64,000 nucleotides of DNA from Anticarsia gemmatalis (lineage: Eukaryota > Arthropoda > Insecta > Lepidoptera > Erebidae), in NCBI RefSeq assembly GCF_050436995.1, contig NC_134754.1:2287001-2351000 (forward strand). Direction: 5' to 3'. Below are positions 11,939-21,190 of this stretch, piece by piece. The notes beneath the pieces are model-generated. The model saw only the letters and a program-made list of their open reading frames with translations. It searched no databases and was not told the origin of the DNA. Position 1 is the stretch's first letter. Every line of letters begins with the position of its first letter. The translations under genes and the position numbers were made by a program.

Positions 11939-12504
11939 TGTATGATAAGATGTACGGATATGAATGAAGCAAAGGAACCAAGTGGTGTTCTTTGGTTTCC
12001 TTTATCCCTATGGGAACAATGTTATGTATGTGTGCATGTTTTATAGGTAGTAGGAAGCTGTTTTAATATCGTGTTGTCTTAACAACATAAAAGTATTTCA
12101 TCTAATTCAATTCGCAAAAAGTGCTGTATTTTGGACTGGCAAGATAAATGGTTCCAATATACGCGAGTCTCAATATAATCTGCGTAAAATTGCACTGCAT
12201 TTTGTCACTTTAATACGTTTTCTCGCGTGAAAAATAGATGTATTAGCAAGCACTTATTCTTTTTCACACCAGTGACTTTGAATCTACTAACGCTCTTTTG
12301 TTCAAATTTTAAATTAACTTACGTGTATGTGATTTGCGTTATGAAATTTTTGTGATAACGAATTATAAGTTTTGTCAATATATTTAACGCAAATGACCTC
12401 TGAACAACGCTTTTTCTATTGGGGTAGGCAGATACCAAAGAACTTACTTACATTTTTTACATGGATATTAGTATAGCAGGTCGTTAAGCCACGTTAAAGG
12501 CCTT

Positions 12505-12640
12505 TGGGCAGTTTAAACAACTTTGACACTAGATTGACTACTAACCATACGATAAGAAAAAGACAAGGATATTAGGTAAGGCCTAGTCCTTTTGTATTTC
12601 GGGAGGAGACTCTTACCCAGCAGTGGGACAGTATGGGCAA
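12505..12640 (+). mobile_element. Degenerate lepidopteran retroelement tail
   Basis: Contains ACTAGATTGACTACTAACC and ends in GGGAGGAGACTCTTACCC-AGCAGTGGGACAGTATGG. The tail word CCCAGCAGTGGGAC is one I know as common in lepidopteran interspersed repeats. The exact family is not resolved. A related word, TTTAGATTGACTACTAACC, stands at 10326-10344. Confidence 0.4.
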
Positions 12641-12714
12641 AAAAATATTCGTAGCATATTTTCATTATAAACTGATCTACATAATCGTACCTACAGTTGT
12701 GTTTACTGTTACAG

Positions 12715-12810
12715 GGTGGTATACAAAACAACGTGGTCCCGGAGTTGTTGACAGCCAGCTTTGATATACGTATCGCGCTATCCGTCGATCAGAAACAGTT
12801 CGAGGACACG
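12715..12810 (+). CDS. Acy1: Aminoacylase-1, exon GGIQNNVVPE
   Basis: Encodes GGIQNNVVPELLTASFDIRI and then ALSVDQKQFEDT. It matches the vertebrate [20 protein letters not shown], the strand of the lid domain that forms the dimer contact; the Asn in QNNV is the conserved position. It is 32 codons, phase 0 at both ends; donor ACG|GTAATG. Confidence 0.94.
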
Positions 12811-13310
12811 GTAATGTGTTGAAGCAAATAAGCTCTTATTTTCTGAGTAATTGAGTTCAAAATTCAATTATACGTTAGTTGTTGTGTGGATATCTTGAAA
12901 TCAAAGAAATTCAAATAGGTATCATATTTAGACCGTGTATTTGAATGTGCTTGTTAGTCTCTTCAAATACTTGAATTGTCAAGTGATTTGGTAATTAGGT
13001 TTACTTTGGATTCAAGTTCAAAGAAACTTCGGTCCCTTAGGAAACTTTCTAATTATGCTTACTTGTATGATGTACGAATCTAATAACTTACTATGTACAT
13101 CTTATCTCGCGTATAGTTAAATTACTTATATGTACGAATTATTTTATTTAGATCCGTTTTTTCCGCTGATACCTTTAGTCAGCGGATTGATAATATCTAG
13201 ACTCTACCGAAATATCAAAATGATTGAATCAAGCATATCAATACATATTTTAAGGATTCATCAAATATTGCTTATAAAGTTATTAAAATCAGTTTCATTT
13301 ACTTCTCTAG
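12811..13310 (+). other. Acy1: ACY1 intron (500 bp)
   Basis: AT-rich, nothing recognisable inside. The acceptor is CATTTACTTCTCTAG. Confidence 0.85.
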
Positions 13311-13444
13311 ATCAAGCGTTGGTGCGTGGAAGCCGGCAACGGAGTCTCGTACTCCTTCGAGCAGAGAGACCCCTACGTGGTGCCGACTAAGCTGGACGCT
13401 AGCAATCCTTTCTGGGTTGCTTTCAAAGCTGCTAGCGATGAACT
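13311..13444 (+). CDS. Acy1: Aminoacylase-1, exon back into catalytic domain
   Basis: Encodes IKRWCVEAGNGVSYSFEQRD, then PYVVPTKLDASNPFWVAFKAASDE. The block TKLDASNPFWVAF corresponds to TPTDDSNPWWAAF of the human enzyme, where the chain returns from the lid to the catalytic domain. It ends with CT of a split Leu codon; donor CT|GTGAGT. Confidence 0.94.
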
Positions 13445-14729
13445 GTGAGTTAATATAAATAATATTAAACCTTGTCCCATTAAAATATATTATCTCAAGA
13501 TCTTTCTTGGAGCAAGAGCGCTTGGTCAGCATCCATCGCACTAACCGAATGCTTATCATATACATCTGTTACCCGTTTATTCAATCACCGAGACAGTATC
13601 TTAATGCCCTCTAAAGCTTGACGCTCACCTATCGTCTAACTTACGCAGCTACCCATCTATAGAATGTCCGCGCCATATGTTGCTTTACTCACCGACGTAC
13701 GCAACTAACTAAGACTACCAAAACTTAAATTTATAAACAACAGTTATTATCTATCATTTATACGCAATGTTCATTGTTCATAGAACTGTGGTAAGCCGTT
13801 TAGTGCAATAAACAAAATTAAGTGAACTGTTTAATGGTTACCCAGTTTATATCTAGCTTAATCCTTCTGTGAAATCAAAGCGATGTCTTTGTGTTAATTA
13901 TATGGTCAGTCATTTGGACTTTGAGTTTGTTCGCAGCTAAAATGTTTAATTGTGGTGGTGTTTACGTCAAATTACTAACCTTTATTTGATACTTAATCTA
14001 GGGTAAACTAGCTATAAAAATGATTTGTGCTCTCTTTAAGATATGACTTCACTGTTCCGCATAGAAAAAATCTTATTCATACTATAGTTGGGTTATCAAA
14101 TTCCGATTTAAATTTCTTTTTAAAATGGATTTTGAATTGAAGTGTTTTACCAAACCTTTGAAAGAAGCAATGTATGAATAAAAAATTGACAAAACTCGAG
14201 AGCTAAGCTGAATTCGTTGTATTGAACGATGCAACGGGTTTTAACGAAGCAATGACGTTCAAGTACTTTCAACAAGACCATTCAAAATGCATGAAAAATC
14301 GCTCTCTACTCGGTTTTACCAAAGTTCGTATTTCGTTTATTTTATGCTGGTTTTGGATTCTAAACTGCTCTGAAAATTTATTTGGTGCAGTCAATTATAT
14401 TCGATTGCCTAGCCCTACCGTATTATAGTGCCTACACAGGAGGCACTATAATATAAAGGCATTAATATAAAATACTCCATAATACAATAAACACGTCAAT
14501 TAATTAATATTTTTGAAGCAATGCTGTTTGCGACGGCGAATTTAACAAAATACGTTTTAAACTTACTAATCCTTTTGAAATCTTACGATATTACGATACC
14601 CATGGCCAACTATGTGCATTCATTGTGTTTGCATCTAATCTCGCTTAAAGCAGTTAATCTAATATTTTAAACAATTCGACATCTTATTAAAAGCCTGACG
14701 AAATAATATTTAAAATCAAATCTTTGCAG
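13445..14729 (+). other. Acy1: ACY1 last intron (1.29 kb)
   Basis: AT-rich. It carries a perfect 13-bp hairpin at 14421-14453 and otherwise nothing recognised. The acceptor is AAATCTTTGCAG. Confidence 0.85.
14421..14453. repeat. Perfect 13-bp hairpin in ACY1 intron
   Basis: TATTATAGTGCCT, loop ACACAGG, AGGCACTATAATA. A unique sequence with a perfect stem. Confidence 0.85.
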
Positions 14730-14934
14730 TAAAATCAGCCTGAAGCAATGCACGTTCCCCGGCGGTACAGACAGTCGGTACCTCCGTGAGCTGGGCATCC
14801 CCGCCATCGGGTTCTCGCCCATGAACCGCACGGTCCCCGGCCTGCACGAGCACGACGAACACTTGAGTGCACAAGTGTACCTGAGAGGAATACAGCTCTA
14901 CGAAAAGATTATACCAGCTGTTGCTAATGTATGA
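14730..14934 (+). CDS. Acy1: Aminoacylase-1, last exon with zinc-binding His
   Basis: Starts with T completing the split Leu codon. It encodes KISLKQCTFPGGTDSRYLRE, then LGIPAIGFSPMNRTVPGLHE and HDEHLSAQVYLRGIQLYEK, and stops with TGA at 14932-14934. GGTDSRYLR matches the substrate-binding TDNRYIR of the human enzyme. HEHDE carries the last zinc-ligand His (human His373). FSPMNRT is a near-invariant aminoacylase-1 word. The C-terminus has the usual family length. Confidence 0.96.
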
Positions 14935-15610
14935 GGCATAGTTGATTGTACGTCTTGAAGAATTAAACATTTTTGGTCATTGATGTGTTTTTTTTTATTT
15001 CACGACTTGTAGCGTGCTTCGTGAAAGTTTGAAATTGAAATACACTGCAAAAATAGTTCCTGCAGCACCCGCTAGAGTCGCCGATCAGATTAACATACAG
15101 GACCTCTCGATAGCTAGTTTTCTTTGTCTCTGATTCTTGTAAAATCAATCTTACCTTAACTTTATTATACAGTACCTACCATAAGCTACATTATTATATG
15201 CCTTAATGTGTCGTGTTAGTAGTAGTAACATAGGAGCAAAATACATGGTAAACAAAACGTACGTATGTACAAAACTCATTAACACAAGACCACAACGCAG
15301 CTGCTAGAACGACTGACACCAGACAAATGAAACGTTACGAGAATATACACTCTTGCACGTATCCGATGATTTTTACCCGACTGCGCAACAACTCAGGAGA
15401 GTTATATATTTATATAGAAAAAAATCTCTAAACTAAGGAGTACATATAGGTACTGTTTTACCCGCAAATTGACCAAACCCAAAGGGTAACTGTATTAACC
15501 TTTATTTTGAAAGAGTTGGGATTTTTCCGATGTGAGTAAGTTTTATTTTTGTTATTAGGTTTGAATGTAAAGATGAAATTAATAAATGTTCAGAAGGTTT
15601 CCTCGTGTAA
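14935..15610 (+). other. Acy1: ACY1 3' UTR with poly(A) signal
   Basis: The first AATAAA after the stop that I find is at 15581-15586, giving a 3' UTR of about 670 bases. A G/T-rich stretch (GTTCAGAAGGTTTCC) follows. The cleavage site is inferred. Confidence 0.5.
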
Positions 15611-16404
15611 TAAGTAGAGAGTCTTAGGTCCACCATTACGCTGGAGTGCGGTTCAGAAATTTGCATTCCATTATGAAGTGTTGTAAGATAAGATGTAATT
15701 TATTATTTACTTCCAATTTATGTCATTTCTTGTATTTGTAATATCTTGGTTAAACTCTCCTACCTAGATCGCTAAATATCTTATAAGTTAACTTAGCAAT
15801 GCCTTTGTCAATAAAATGTGAACAAAAAAAACAGCGACTGCAAAAATACTAGCCACATTATTGAGTTTAGCGCTAACACCATTCACTTAGGTACAGTCAA
15901 ATAAAGTTATTTCCAACCAAAAATCTGTTTCAAATCGTACAATCACGTATTTAATTGTCCAAACATAGTTTGTGTCAGCCATATTGAATCAACAATTTTA
16001 ACTGTCTATTACCCTACATTGTTCTTTGAACTCGCGTAAAATCCTGTTTTTATGTACGAACTATGTTACCTATCAAAACTTATGATATGTATATAGAAAG
16101 GAAACGATACTTTTACTAATATTAAGAATTAATCTTGTGTGTTAGATAGGTATCATTACATAAACAACTAGGTTTTAATTTGTGGCTGGCCAATGACTCG
16201 TAATAGTCATAAGAACAAAGAAAAAATAATCATACATATGGCTACAATCATAATGATAAAACTTTAATACTTTATACTCGTTCAAAAAAAATCAAGAATT
16301 AACCTTTCAAATGTAAGTCCTTATAATAAGTTTATTCATACCTTTGCTTTATGTACCGTGCAGATGTATCTCAATAAATGATCCAGGATGAGAGAGAGAT
16401 ACAA

Positions 16405-16479
16405 CAGTTTCAATTTATACGCTCTTACGTTTTACGAGCATATAAAGTGCACGGACGTGTGCATATCCTACTGAAACTG
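16405..16479. repeat. Nested imperfect hairpin
   Basis: The outer arms CAGTTTCA and TGAAACTG enclose GCTC...GAGC and GTGCAC...GTGCA pairs. It could be a small foldback element. Confidence 0.35.
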
Positions 16480-16584
16480 AAGAACTTAGCAGTACTTTGT
16501 AAGTAGAGTCTGGCCTACAAAGATGAATCCTGAAAACCGGCTTTAAAACGTGTTTTTTTTTTGTAAAGTTACTTGAACCTATTA

Positions 16585-16690
16585 TTGTCCCGCTGATGGA
16601 CAAATCTTGTGTCTTTTATTGAGATTCAAGCTTCTGAATCCACCACGCTAACCAAATACGGGTTCGGGCCGTTTGCGGGACTATGCATAC
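16585..16690. mobile_element. Decayed lepidopteran interspersed repeat piece
   Basis: The words GTCCCGCTGATGGACAAAT, then AATCCACCACGCTAACCAAA and ACGGGTTCGGG, follow the order CCCACTGCTGGGC...CCACCACGCTGGCCAA...TGCGGGTTGG that I know from lepidopteran repeats. Class not resolved. Confidence 0.45.
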
Positions 16691-17452
16691 TTTCAAGGAC
16701 TGTTTTAAAGGTCTTTCAGGCATGCAATATTTCGTTACAATGCTTGCCTTGACTTTTAGAACAAGGAAATATTTGTAATATTTACTTTTGCCAGATTACT
16801 TCGCACTTTTTTTTTCGATTTGCTGCAATTTTTGGTTTATAGATGAGAAGACATATACAACCCGCCCCTCAACTCATAATCATTCTAGTGTATTTGTTTT
16901 AAATTTTGCTTAGGTTTTTAGGGTCCATCTTCCACTGGCCGAATTCTGATACCACTCTAGTACATTATAATATACTTAGGTAATATACAACTACTAAGTA
17001 ATAACTGCATCTCTTAATTTATATCGTGCAACACATTATTTCAAAGTTAATTAGAGCACAGGAATTTACATATCTCCGAGTAGTTTGTTTAAATTGCACA
17101 TACGTTTCACTTGTCTTACTGTGGTCTATGAAATAAGATACGCAGCATTTGTATATTTGATACATATCGACAAATTTAAAAGACAAACCTCAGGTTCCTT
17201 TTTAATATGACCTGATGAACGTATTCACTACTAGCCAGAAATCTCTGGAATCATTTATTTATTTATACATTCACGCCTGTTTTACTCGAAGGTGTTGGTA
17301 GATGTATAAAATGCATCCACGTATTGCCATAATAATCTCATGTAATAGTGCAATAAGACGAGCCTATTGCCATCTAGCGGGAGTGATACCAAACTGCGGG
17401 ATTCATAGAACCATGGTCTTTATCATTAATGGAAGTTTTTCGTATTATATTA

Positions 17453-17457
17453 TACTT
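17453..17457. repeat. Target site duplication TACTT (left)
   Basis: TACTT directly before the left LTR; the same five bases stand at 20817-20821 after the right LTR. If the outermost T belongs to the LTR, the duplication is TACT. Confidence 0.75.
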
Positions 17458-17799
17458 AAAGGCATTAGAGTAGGAGAAACGCCATCGTATTGGGATTCGT
17501 CTGTCATTTTGACGTGGGTAATAGGGCGAAGAGACCAGGGCTTGTTAAGTCACAAGATAGTCCATAATATCATTATCACTCGTTAACTTAATCACTAATT
17601 AATGTCCAACATTCAGAATTATAAAGGATAGTAATATGATCTAACTCGATTAACATTCCACCACAACACGTGGGTGCGTGCGCCACCATGACAACCCAAT
17701 TCTCTAATAATGGCCGCCTCCCCAGCGCTCGGTGTTATGTCTTATGTCAACGGTCACTAGCCAGCATTTAAAACCAACAAAAAGGTTGACGCGCCTACA
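17458..17799 (-). repeat. 3' LTR of the Gypsy-type element
   Basis: 342 bases, by eye identical to 20475-20816. On the minus strand it begins TGTAGGCGCGTCAACC and ends CTAATGCCTTT. The TG start is usual for LTRs; the TTT end instead of CA is not. Confidence 0.92.
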
Positions 17800-17990
17800 C
17801 GGCCAACCCTGACTGTAGCACGTCCTCGTGCGATTAGTAGTCTCGTACAGAATCATCCGAAAGATTACACGTATTAGTTTCAGTACGTTCACGTATATTG
17901 TGAGCTCGTCCATGCCTGACACAAAGCCAATTTGATAACTCAATTCGGGGTGCAATATTCTCACGACTACAATACGCATCACTGAGACAT
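17800..17990 (-). other. Internal sequence before the 3' LTR
   Basis: About 190 bases between the minisatellite and the 3' LTR. No clear polypurine tract is visible directly before the LTR (minus strand reads CAGTCAGGGTTGGCCG), which is odd for an element that moved recently. The open frames crossing it are not recognised. Confidence 0.5.
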
Positions 17991-18935
17991 GGACCGGACG
18001 CATTAAGACCCAGGTGCACGAGACCTTTCCGACCTTTAGACAATCGTATAGACATAGCATGGACCGGGCGCATAGAGCCCCTTCAACCAGCCAACTAGAG
18101 TTACAAGGCGTGGACCGGGCGCATAGAGCCCCTTCAACCATTCAGCTACAGTTACAAGGCGTGGACCGGGCGCATAGAGCCCTTTCAACCAGCTAACTAC
18201 AGTTACAAGGCGTGGACCGGGCGCATAGAGCCCTTTCAACCAGCCAACTACAGTTACAAGGCGTGGACCGGGCGCATAGAGCCCTTTCGACCAACCACCA
18301 CAGATACAAGGCGTGGACCGGGCGTGCAGAGCCCTTTCGACCAGCCGACCACAGATACAAGGCGTGGACCGGGCGTGCAGAGCCCTTTCGACCAGCCGAC
18401 CACAGATACAAGGCGTGGACCGGGCGTGCAGAGCCCTTTCGACCAGCCGACCACAGATACAAGGCGTGGACCGGGCGTGCAGAGCCCTTTCGACCAGCCG
18501 ACCACAGATACAAGGCGTGGACCGGGCGTGCAGAGCCCTTTCGACCAGCCGACCACAATACACAACTTCATGGCGTGGACCGGGCGCATAGAGCCCCTTC
18601 GACCAGCCGATCACAATACACAACTTCATGGCGTGGACCGGGCGCATAGAGCCCCTTCGACCAGCCGATCACAATACACAACTTCATGGCGAGGACCGGG
18701 CGTACAGAGCCCCTTCGACCAGCCGATCACAATACACAACTTCATGGCGTGGACCGGGCGTACAGAGCCCCTTCGACCAGCCGATCACAATACACAACTT
18801 CATGGCGAGGACCGGGCGTACAGAGCCCTTACGACCAGCCGATCACAATACACAACTTCATGGCGTGGACCGGGCGTACAGAGCCCTTACGACCAGCCAA
18901 CCTTAGCCATGGACCGGGCGCACTAGGCCCATGCC
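17991..18935. repeat. 51/58-bp minisatellite inside the LTR element
   Basis: About 18 units anchored on TGGACCGGGCG. Anchor starts (GGACC) are at 17991, 18061, 18112, 18163, 18214, 18265, 18315, 18366, 18417, 18468, 18519, 18577, 18635, 18693, 18751, 18809, 18867 and 18911. Units from 18061 to 18519 are 51 bases (one of 50); those from 18519 to 18867 are 58 bases, with CAATACACAACTTCAT in place of CAGATACAAGG. The outer units are irregular. Subtypes lie in blocks, with identical units at 18315-18519. Because 51 is a multiple of three, several frames stay open on both strands; none shows a real protein. Confidence 0.95.
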
Positions 18936-19051
18936 GACCATTTATCCGAGCGTGATTTAGACGTCCCAGGCCTTTCAAATCAGCCATTACAATAACATAG
19001 ACGTAATTCAGGCGTATGAAACCTTTACAATCGGTCTTTCTGTTCGTCAAC

Positions 19052-19350
19052 TCTAGGAAAGTGGATAGTGTTCAGGACGAGTGTTGGCATTAAACTCCCT
19101 ATAATCTACACATGTTATTTCCGGACCATCCTTCATCTTGACTAACAGGATGGGGCTGACAACCGCCATGAGCTCTCACGAATGACACAGACCTGCATCT
19201 AGAAGAGACTATACTTTTTCGTTGACTATAATATCCTTGTCAGCAGGTGATAACTTATAAGGACGACGTTGTACTACCGTATGTGGGTCTATTAAATCAA
19301 CCTTTAAAGTGCCTGTCGAAACGCGACGTGTTGGAATACTGTCAATAAGG
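19052..19350 (-). pseudogene. Reverse transcriptase N-terminal remnant (Gypsy type)
   Basis: On the minus strand the words VQRRPYKLSPADKD, SPILLVKMKDG and CVDYREFNANT stand in the order typical of the start of Ty3/Gypsy RT (fingers and first palm strand). Two stop codons lie between the first two words and a further stop follows YPLS. The catalytic YxDD region and everything beyond are missing. Non-functional. Confidence 0.88.
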
Positions 19351-19396
19351 GAGGCGTTATATTTTTTTAAGTATTCTAATTAGTGCAAATCAGTCG

Positions 19397-19833
19397 TCAC
19401 CCATAAATAACGTTAGTTTCAATAGTGTTAAAATCAACCTTGTTTGCATTTTGCACATGTTTACTTCTTTGCGTACAAAGAAAACTTAGACTGTCACTAT
19501 TAATTTCAACATGGATTCCTTTTTCGAGTACGTCTCTTCCTATAATAATTGCATCTGAAATCACATTATCAGAAACGTCATGAAGTAGTATAGATAGAGA
19601 GATTTCCTGTATTGTAACAGAGCTAATGATTTGCGATAAACACTTAACATCTTTCCCGCCAATCGCCGTTAAATAAACTATCACGTCACGGTTAGTGCCG
19701 GGTAATTTCTCAACAAAACTACTCTTAACCAGAGAGCAAGCCAAGCCACTGTCGAAAAGAAAAGAAATGATCTCACCAGATGATGTCGACAGTGTACCTC
19801 TACTCGCACGTCGTTCGCAAGTCAGGACTTCCT
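19397..19833 (-). pseudogene. Retropepsin-like protease remnant
   Basis: An open stretch on the minus strand containing IISFLFDSGLACSLVK, with the DSG active-site motif of retroviral-type aspartic proteases, and later DAIIIGRDVLEKGIHVEI, the matching IGRD flap/end motif. The frame before DSG (CERRASRGTLSTSSGE) is the gag-protease linker. It stops before RT and is out of frame with the upstream zinc-knuckle piece. Only the protease region is uninterrupted; whether it is still expressed is unknown. Confidence 0.8.
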
Positions 19834-19865
19834 AGCGCGCCGGAGCGCTGCTGTTTGTAGGTTTC

Positions 19866-19945
19866 TGGCTTCCCGTACGCATAACACGTCCCTTCTGCTT
19901 CAGCTGGTTTCGACTGCATGGTGCCCCGGCGTTTGCAATACTTCT
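19866..19945 (-). pseudogene. Decayed gag zinc-knuckle region
   Basis: The minus-strand frame reads KYCKRRGTMQSKP then EGTCYAYGKPETYKQQR. This looks like a CCHC gag tail (Y-C-K-R-R-G, C-Y-x-x-G-K-P) that has lost the second Cys, the His and later Cys positions. Inferred from position before the protease. Confidence 0.55.
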
Positions 19946-20251
19946 CCATTTTTTACCACTTTTTCCAAAAAAAGTGACAGGTATCAATGAATCGTGAGTC
20001 ACTCAAACGAGGTTGCTTCGCATCTATCTCCTTTTGTGTTCCTTATGTCGTCTTTTGATAGAAATACCGTAGAACATTCTGCACAGTTGGGCTCTCGAAG
20101 ACACAAGATAAGAATTCAATCTCTTCGTATCAAGGGGTTACAATTATAACACCAGAAATAGACAAAGATTAGGTCCCCATCATCGTTTACATGGTGCACA
20201 ATTCGTTTGTAGGTCTCGGCATTCGATTCTTCAACAAGCTTCCCAAGCGCA

Positions 20252-20374
20252 TCATGGATTTACCCCTTCAATGTCTGAATCAGTTTCGTCTGCATCAAAC
20301 TTGACAAGATGTGGCGGCGAGCTAGTTGATGCATACTGTGTAGTCGCCAACAAGCGAGATGAAAGCACCTCCAT
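20252..20374 (-). pseudogene. Gag N-terminal remnant (40 codons)
   Basis: An ATG at 20374 (minus) opens 40 codons ending HLVKFDADETDSDIEG + VNP + stop. The wording FDADETDSDIEGW-like is usual for the start of Gypsy gag. It is followed by stops and frame breaks. Confidence 0.5.
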
Positions 20375-20460
20375 GTTTGTCAGAATGTTTTTATTCTGCT
20401 CGCTTATGTTAGATTGGCCAGCGGTCGCGCCGCTGATCTCCTCTAGATTAGGCCCTCAAC

Positions 20461-20473
20461 ATCCCACTTCTGA
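20461..20473 (-). promoter_or_regulatory. Primer-binding site complementary to tRNA-Leu
   Basis: ATCCCACTTCTGA on the + strand is identical to 11294-11306, the 3' T-stem and acceptor stem of the tRNA-Leu gene in this window. On the minus strand it follows the 5' LTR by one base, exactly where a retrotransposon primer-binding site lies. The match leaves out the last two encoded bases and CCA of the tRNA. Confidence 0.8.
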
Positions 20474-20474
20474 T

Positions 20475-20816
20475 AAAGGCATTAGAGTAGGAGAAACGCC
20501 ATCGTATTGGGATTCGTCTGTCATTTTGACGTGGGTAATAGGGCGAAGAGACCAGGGCTTGTTAAGTCACAAGATAGTCCATAATATCATTATCACTCGT
20601 TAACTTAATCACTAATTAATGTCCAACATTCAGAATTATAAAGGATAGTAATATGATCTAACTCGATTAACATTCCACCACAACACGTGGGTGCGTGCGC
20701 CACCATGACAACCCAATTCTCTAATAATGGCCGCCTCCCCAGCGCTCGGTGTTATGTCTTATGTCAACGGTCACTAGCCAGCATTTAAAACCAACAAAAA
20801 GGTTGACGCGCCTACA
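20475..20816 (-). repeat. 5' LTR of the Gypsy-type element
   Basis: By eye identical, base for base, to 17458-17799. In the minus orientation this copy drives transcription and is followed by the primer-binding site. Confidence 0.92.
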
Positions 20817-20821
20817 TACTT
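20817..20821. repeat. Target site duplication TACTT (right)
   Basis: Partner of 17453-17457. Confidence 0.75.
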
Positions 20822-21127
20822 ATTTCGTATTTTGTCATCCGTACCAAGATTTAATGGGCTAATAGGAAGCCCAACCAGAGCGGCATAAATGTTGTGTAAA
20901 GTAAACAGTTTATGTTAAGTTGTGGTGCATTGCCACCGCTAGGAGATCGTACATCGTAGTACTAATCCATTAAGCCGTTCAAGTGCATCCGCAGTCTGCC
21001 TTTTGCCTTTAAAAATATTTACTAACGAAAATGCAGCAGAATTAGGTTTCATATTTTATATTTCAACTTTAGTTATGTAAAATACTTTATTACTATTAAC
21101 GTCAAGAAGGTATAATTTATATAAATA

Positions 21128-21190
21128 AAGATTTTTCAGAGCCACAAACTCTTAAAGCTTATTTAAGAGTTTGTGGCTCTGAAAAATCTT
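21128..21190. repeat. Perfect 29-bp hairpin, 5-base loop
   Basis: The arm starting AAGATTTTTCAGAGCC (21128-21156), loop GCTTA and exact complement (21162-21190). Not related in sequence to the other hairpins. Confidence 0.95.

Larger units (their letters stand above)
11679..12714 (+). other. Acy1: ACY1 intron (1.04 kb) with SINE and repeat fragment
   Basis: Contains a minus-strand SINE beginning about 65 bases after the donor, and a degenerate retroelement tail at about 12505-12640. The acceptor is TTTACTGTTACAG. Confidence 0.85.
15611..17452. other. Intergenic DNA between ACY1 and the LTR element
   Basis: AT-rich, no gene seen. It holds a nested hairpin at 16405-16479 and a decayed interspersed-repeat piece at about 16585-16690. 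Confidence 0.6.
17458..20816 (-). mobile_element. Non-autonomous Ty3/Gypsy LTR retrotransposon with internal minisatellite
   Basis: A 3,359-base element between 342-base direct repeats that I read as identical, flanked by TACTT. Read on the minus strand, the order is: 5' LTR (20816-20475), a tRNA-Leu primer-binding site, a short gag remnant, a zinc-knuckle remnant, a retropepsin-like frame and the start of reverse transcriptase with stops. The tract ends near 19050. RNase H, integrase and most of RT are absent. A 51/58-bp minisatellite and about 190 bases of other sequence fill the space before the 3' LTR. The coding part is dead, yet identical LTRs imply recent movement, so proteins were probably supplied by a relative. 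Family level (Ty3/Gypsy) rests on the RT and protease motifs; the lineage is not resolved. Confidence 0.9.

Noticed and set aside
17302..17586. 94-codon + strand frame, and its near copy at 20271-20603
   Set aside because: The shared C-terminal half is LTR sequence read in the non-element direction.
17704..18955. Many open frames of 60-203 codons on both strands
   Set aside because: They arise because the 51-bp unit is a multiple of three and lacks stops; the peptides are unit repeats with no independent evidence of coding.
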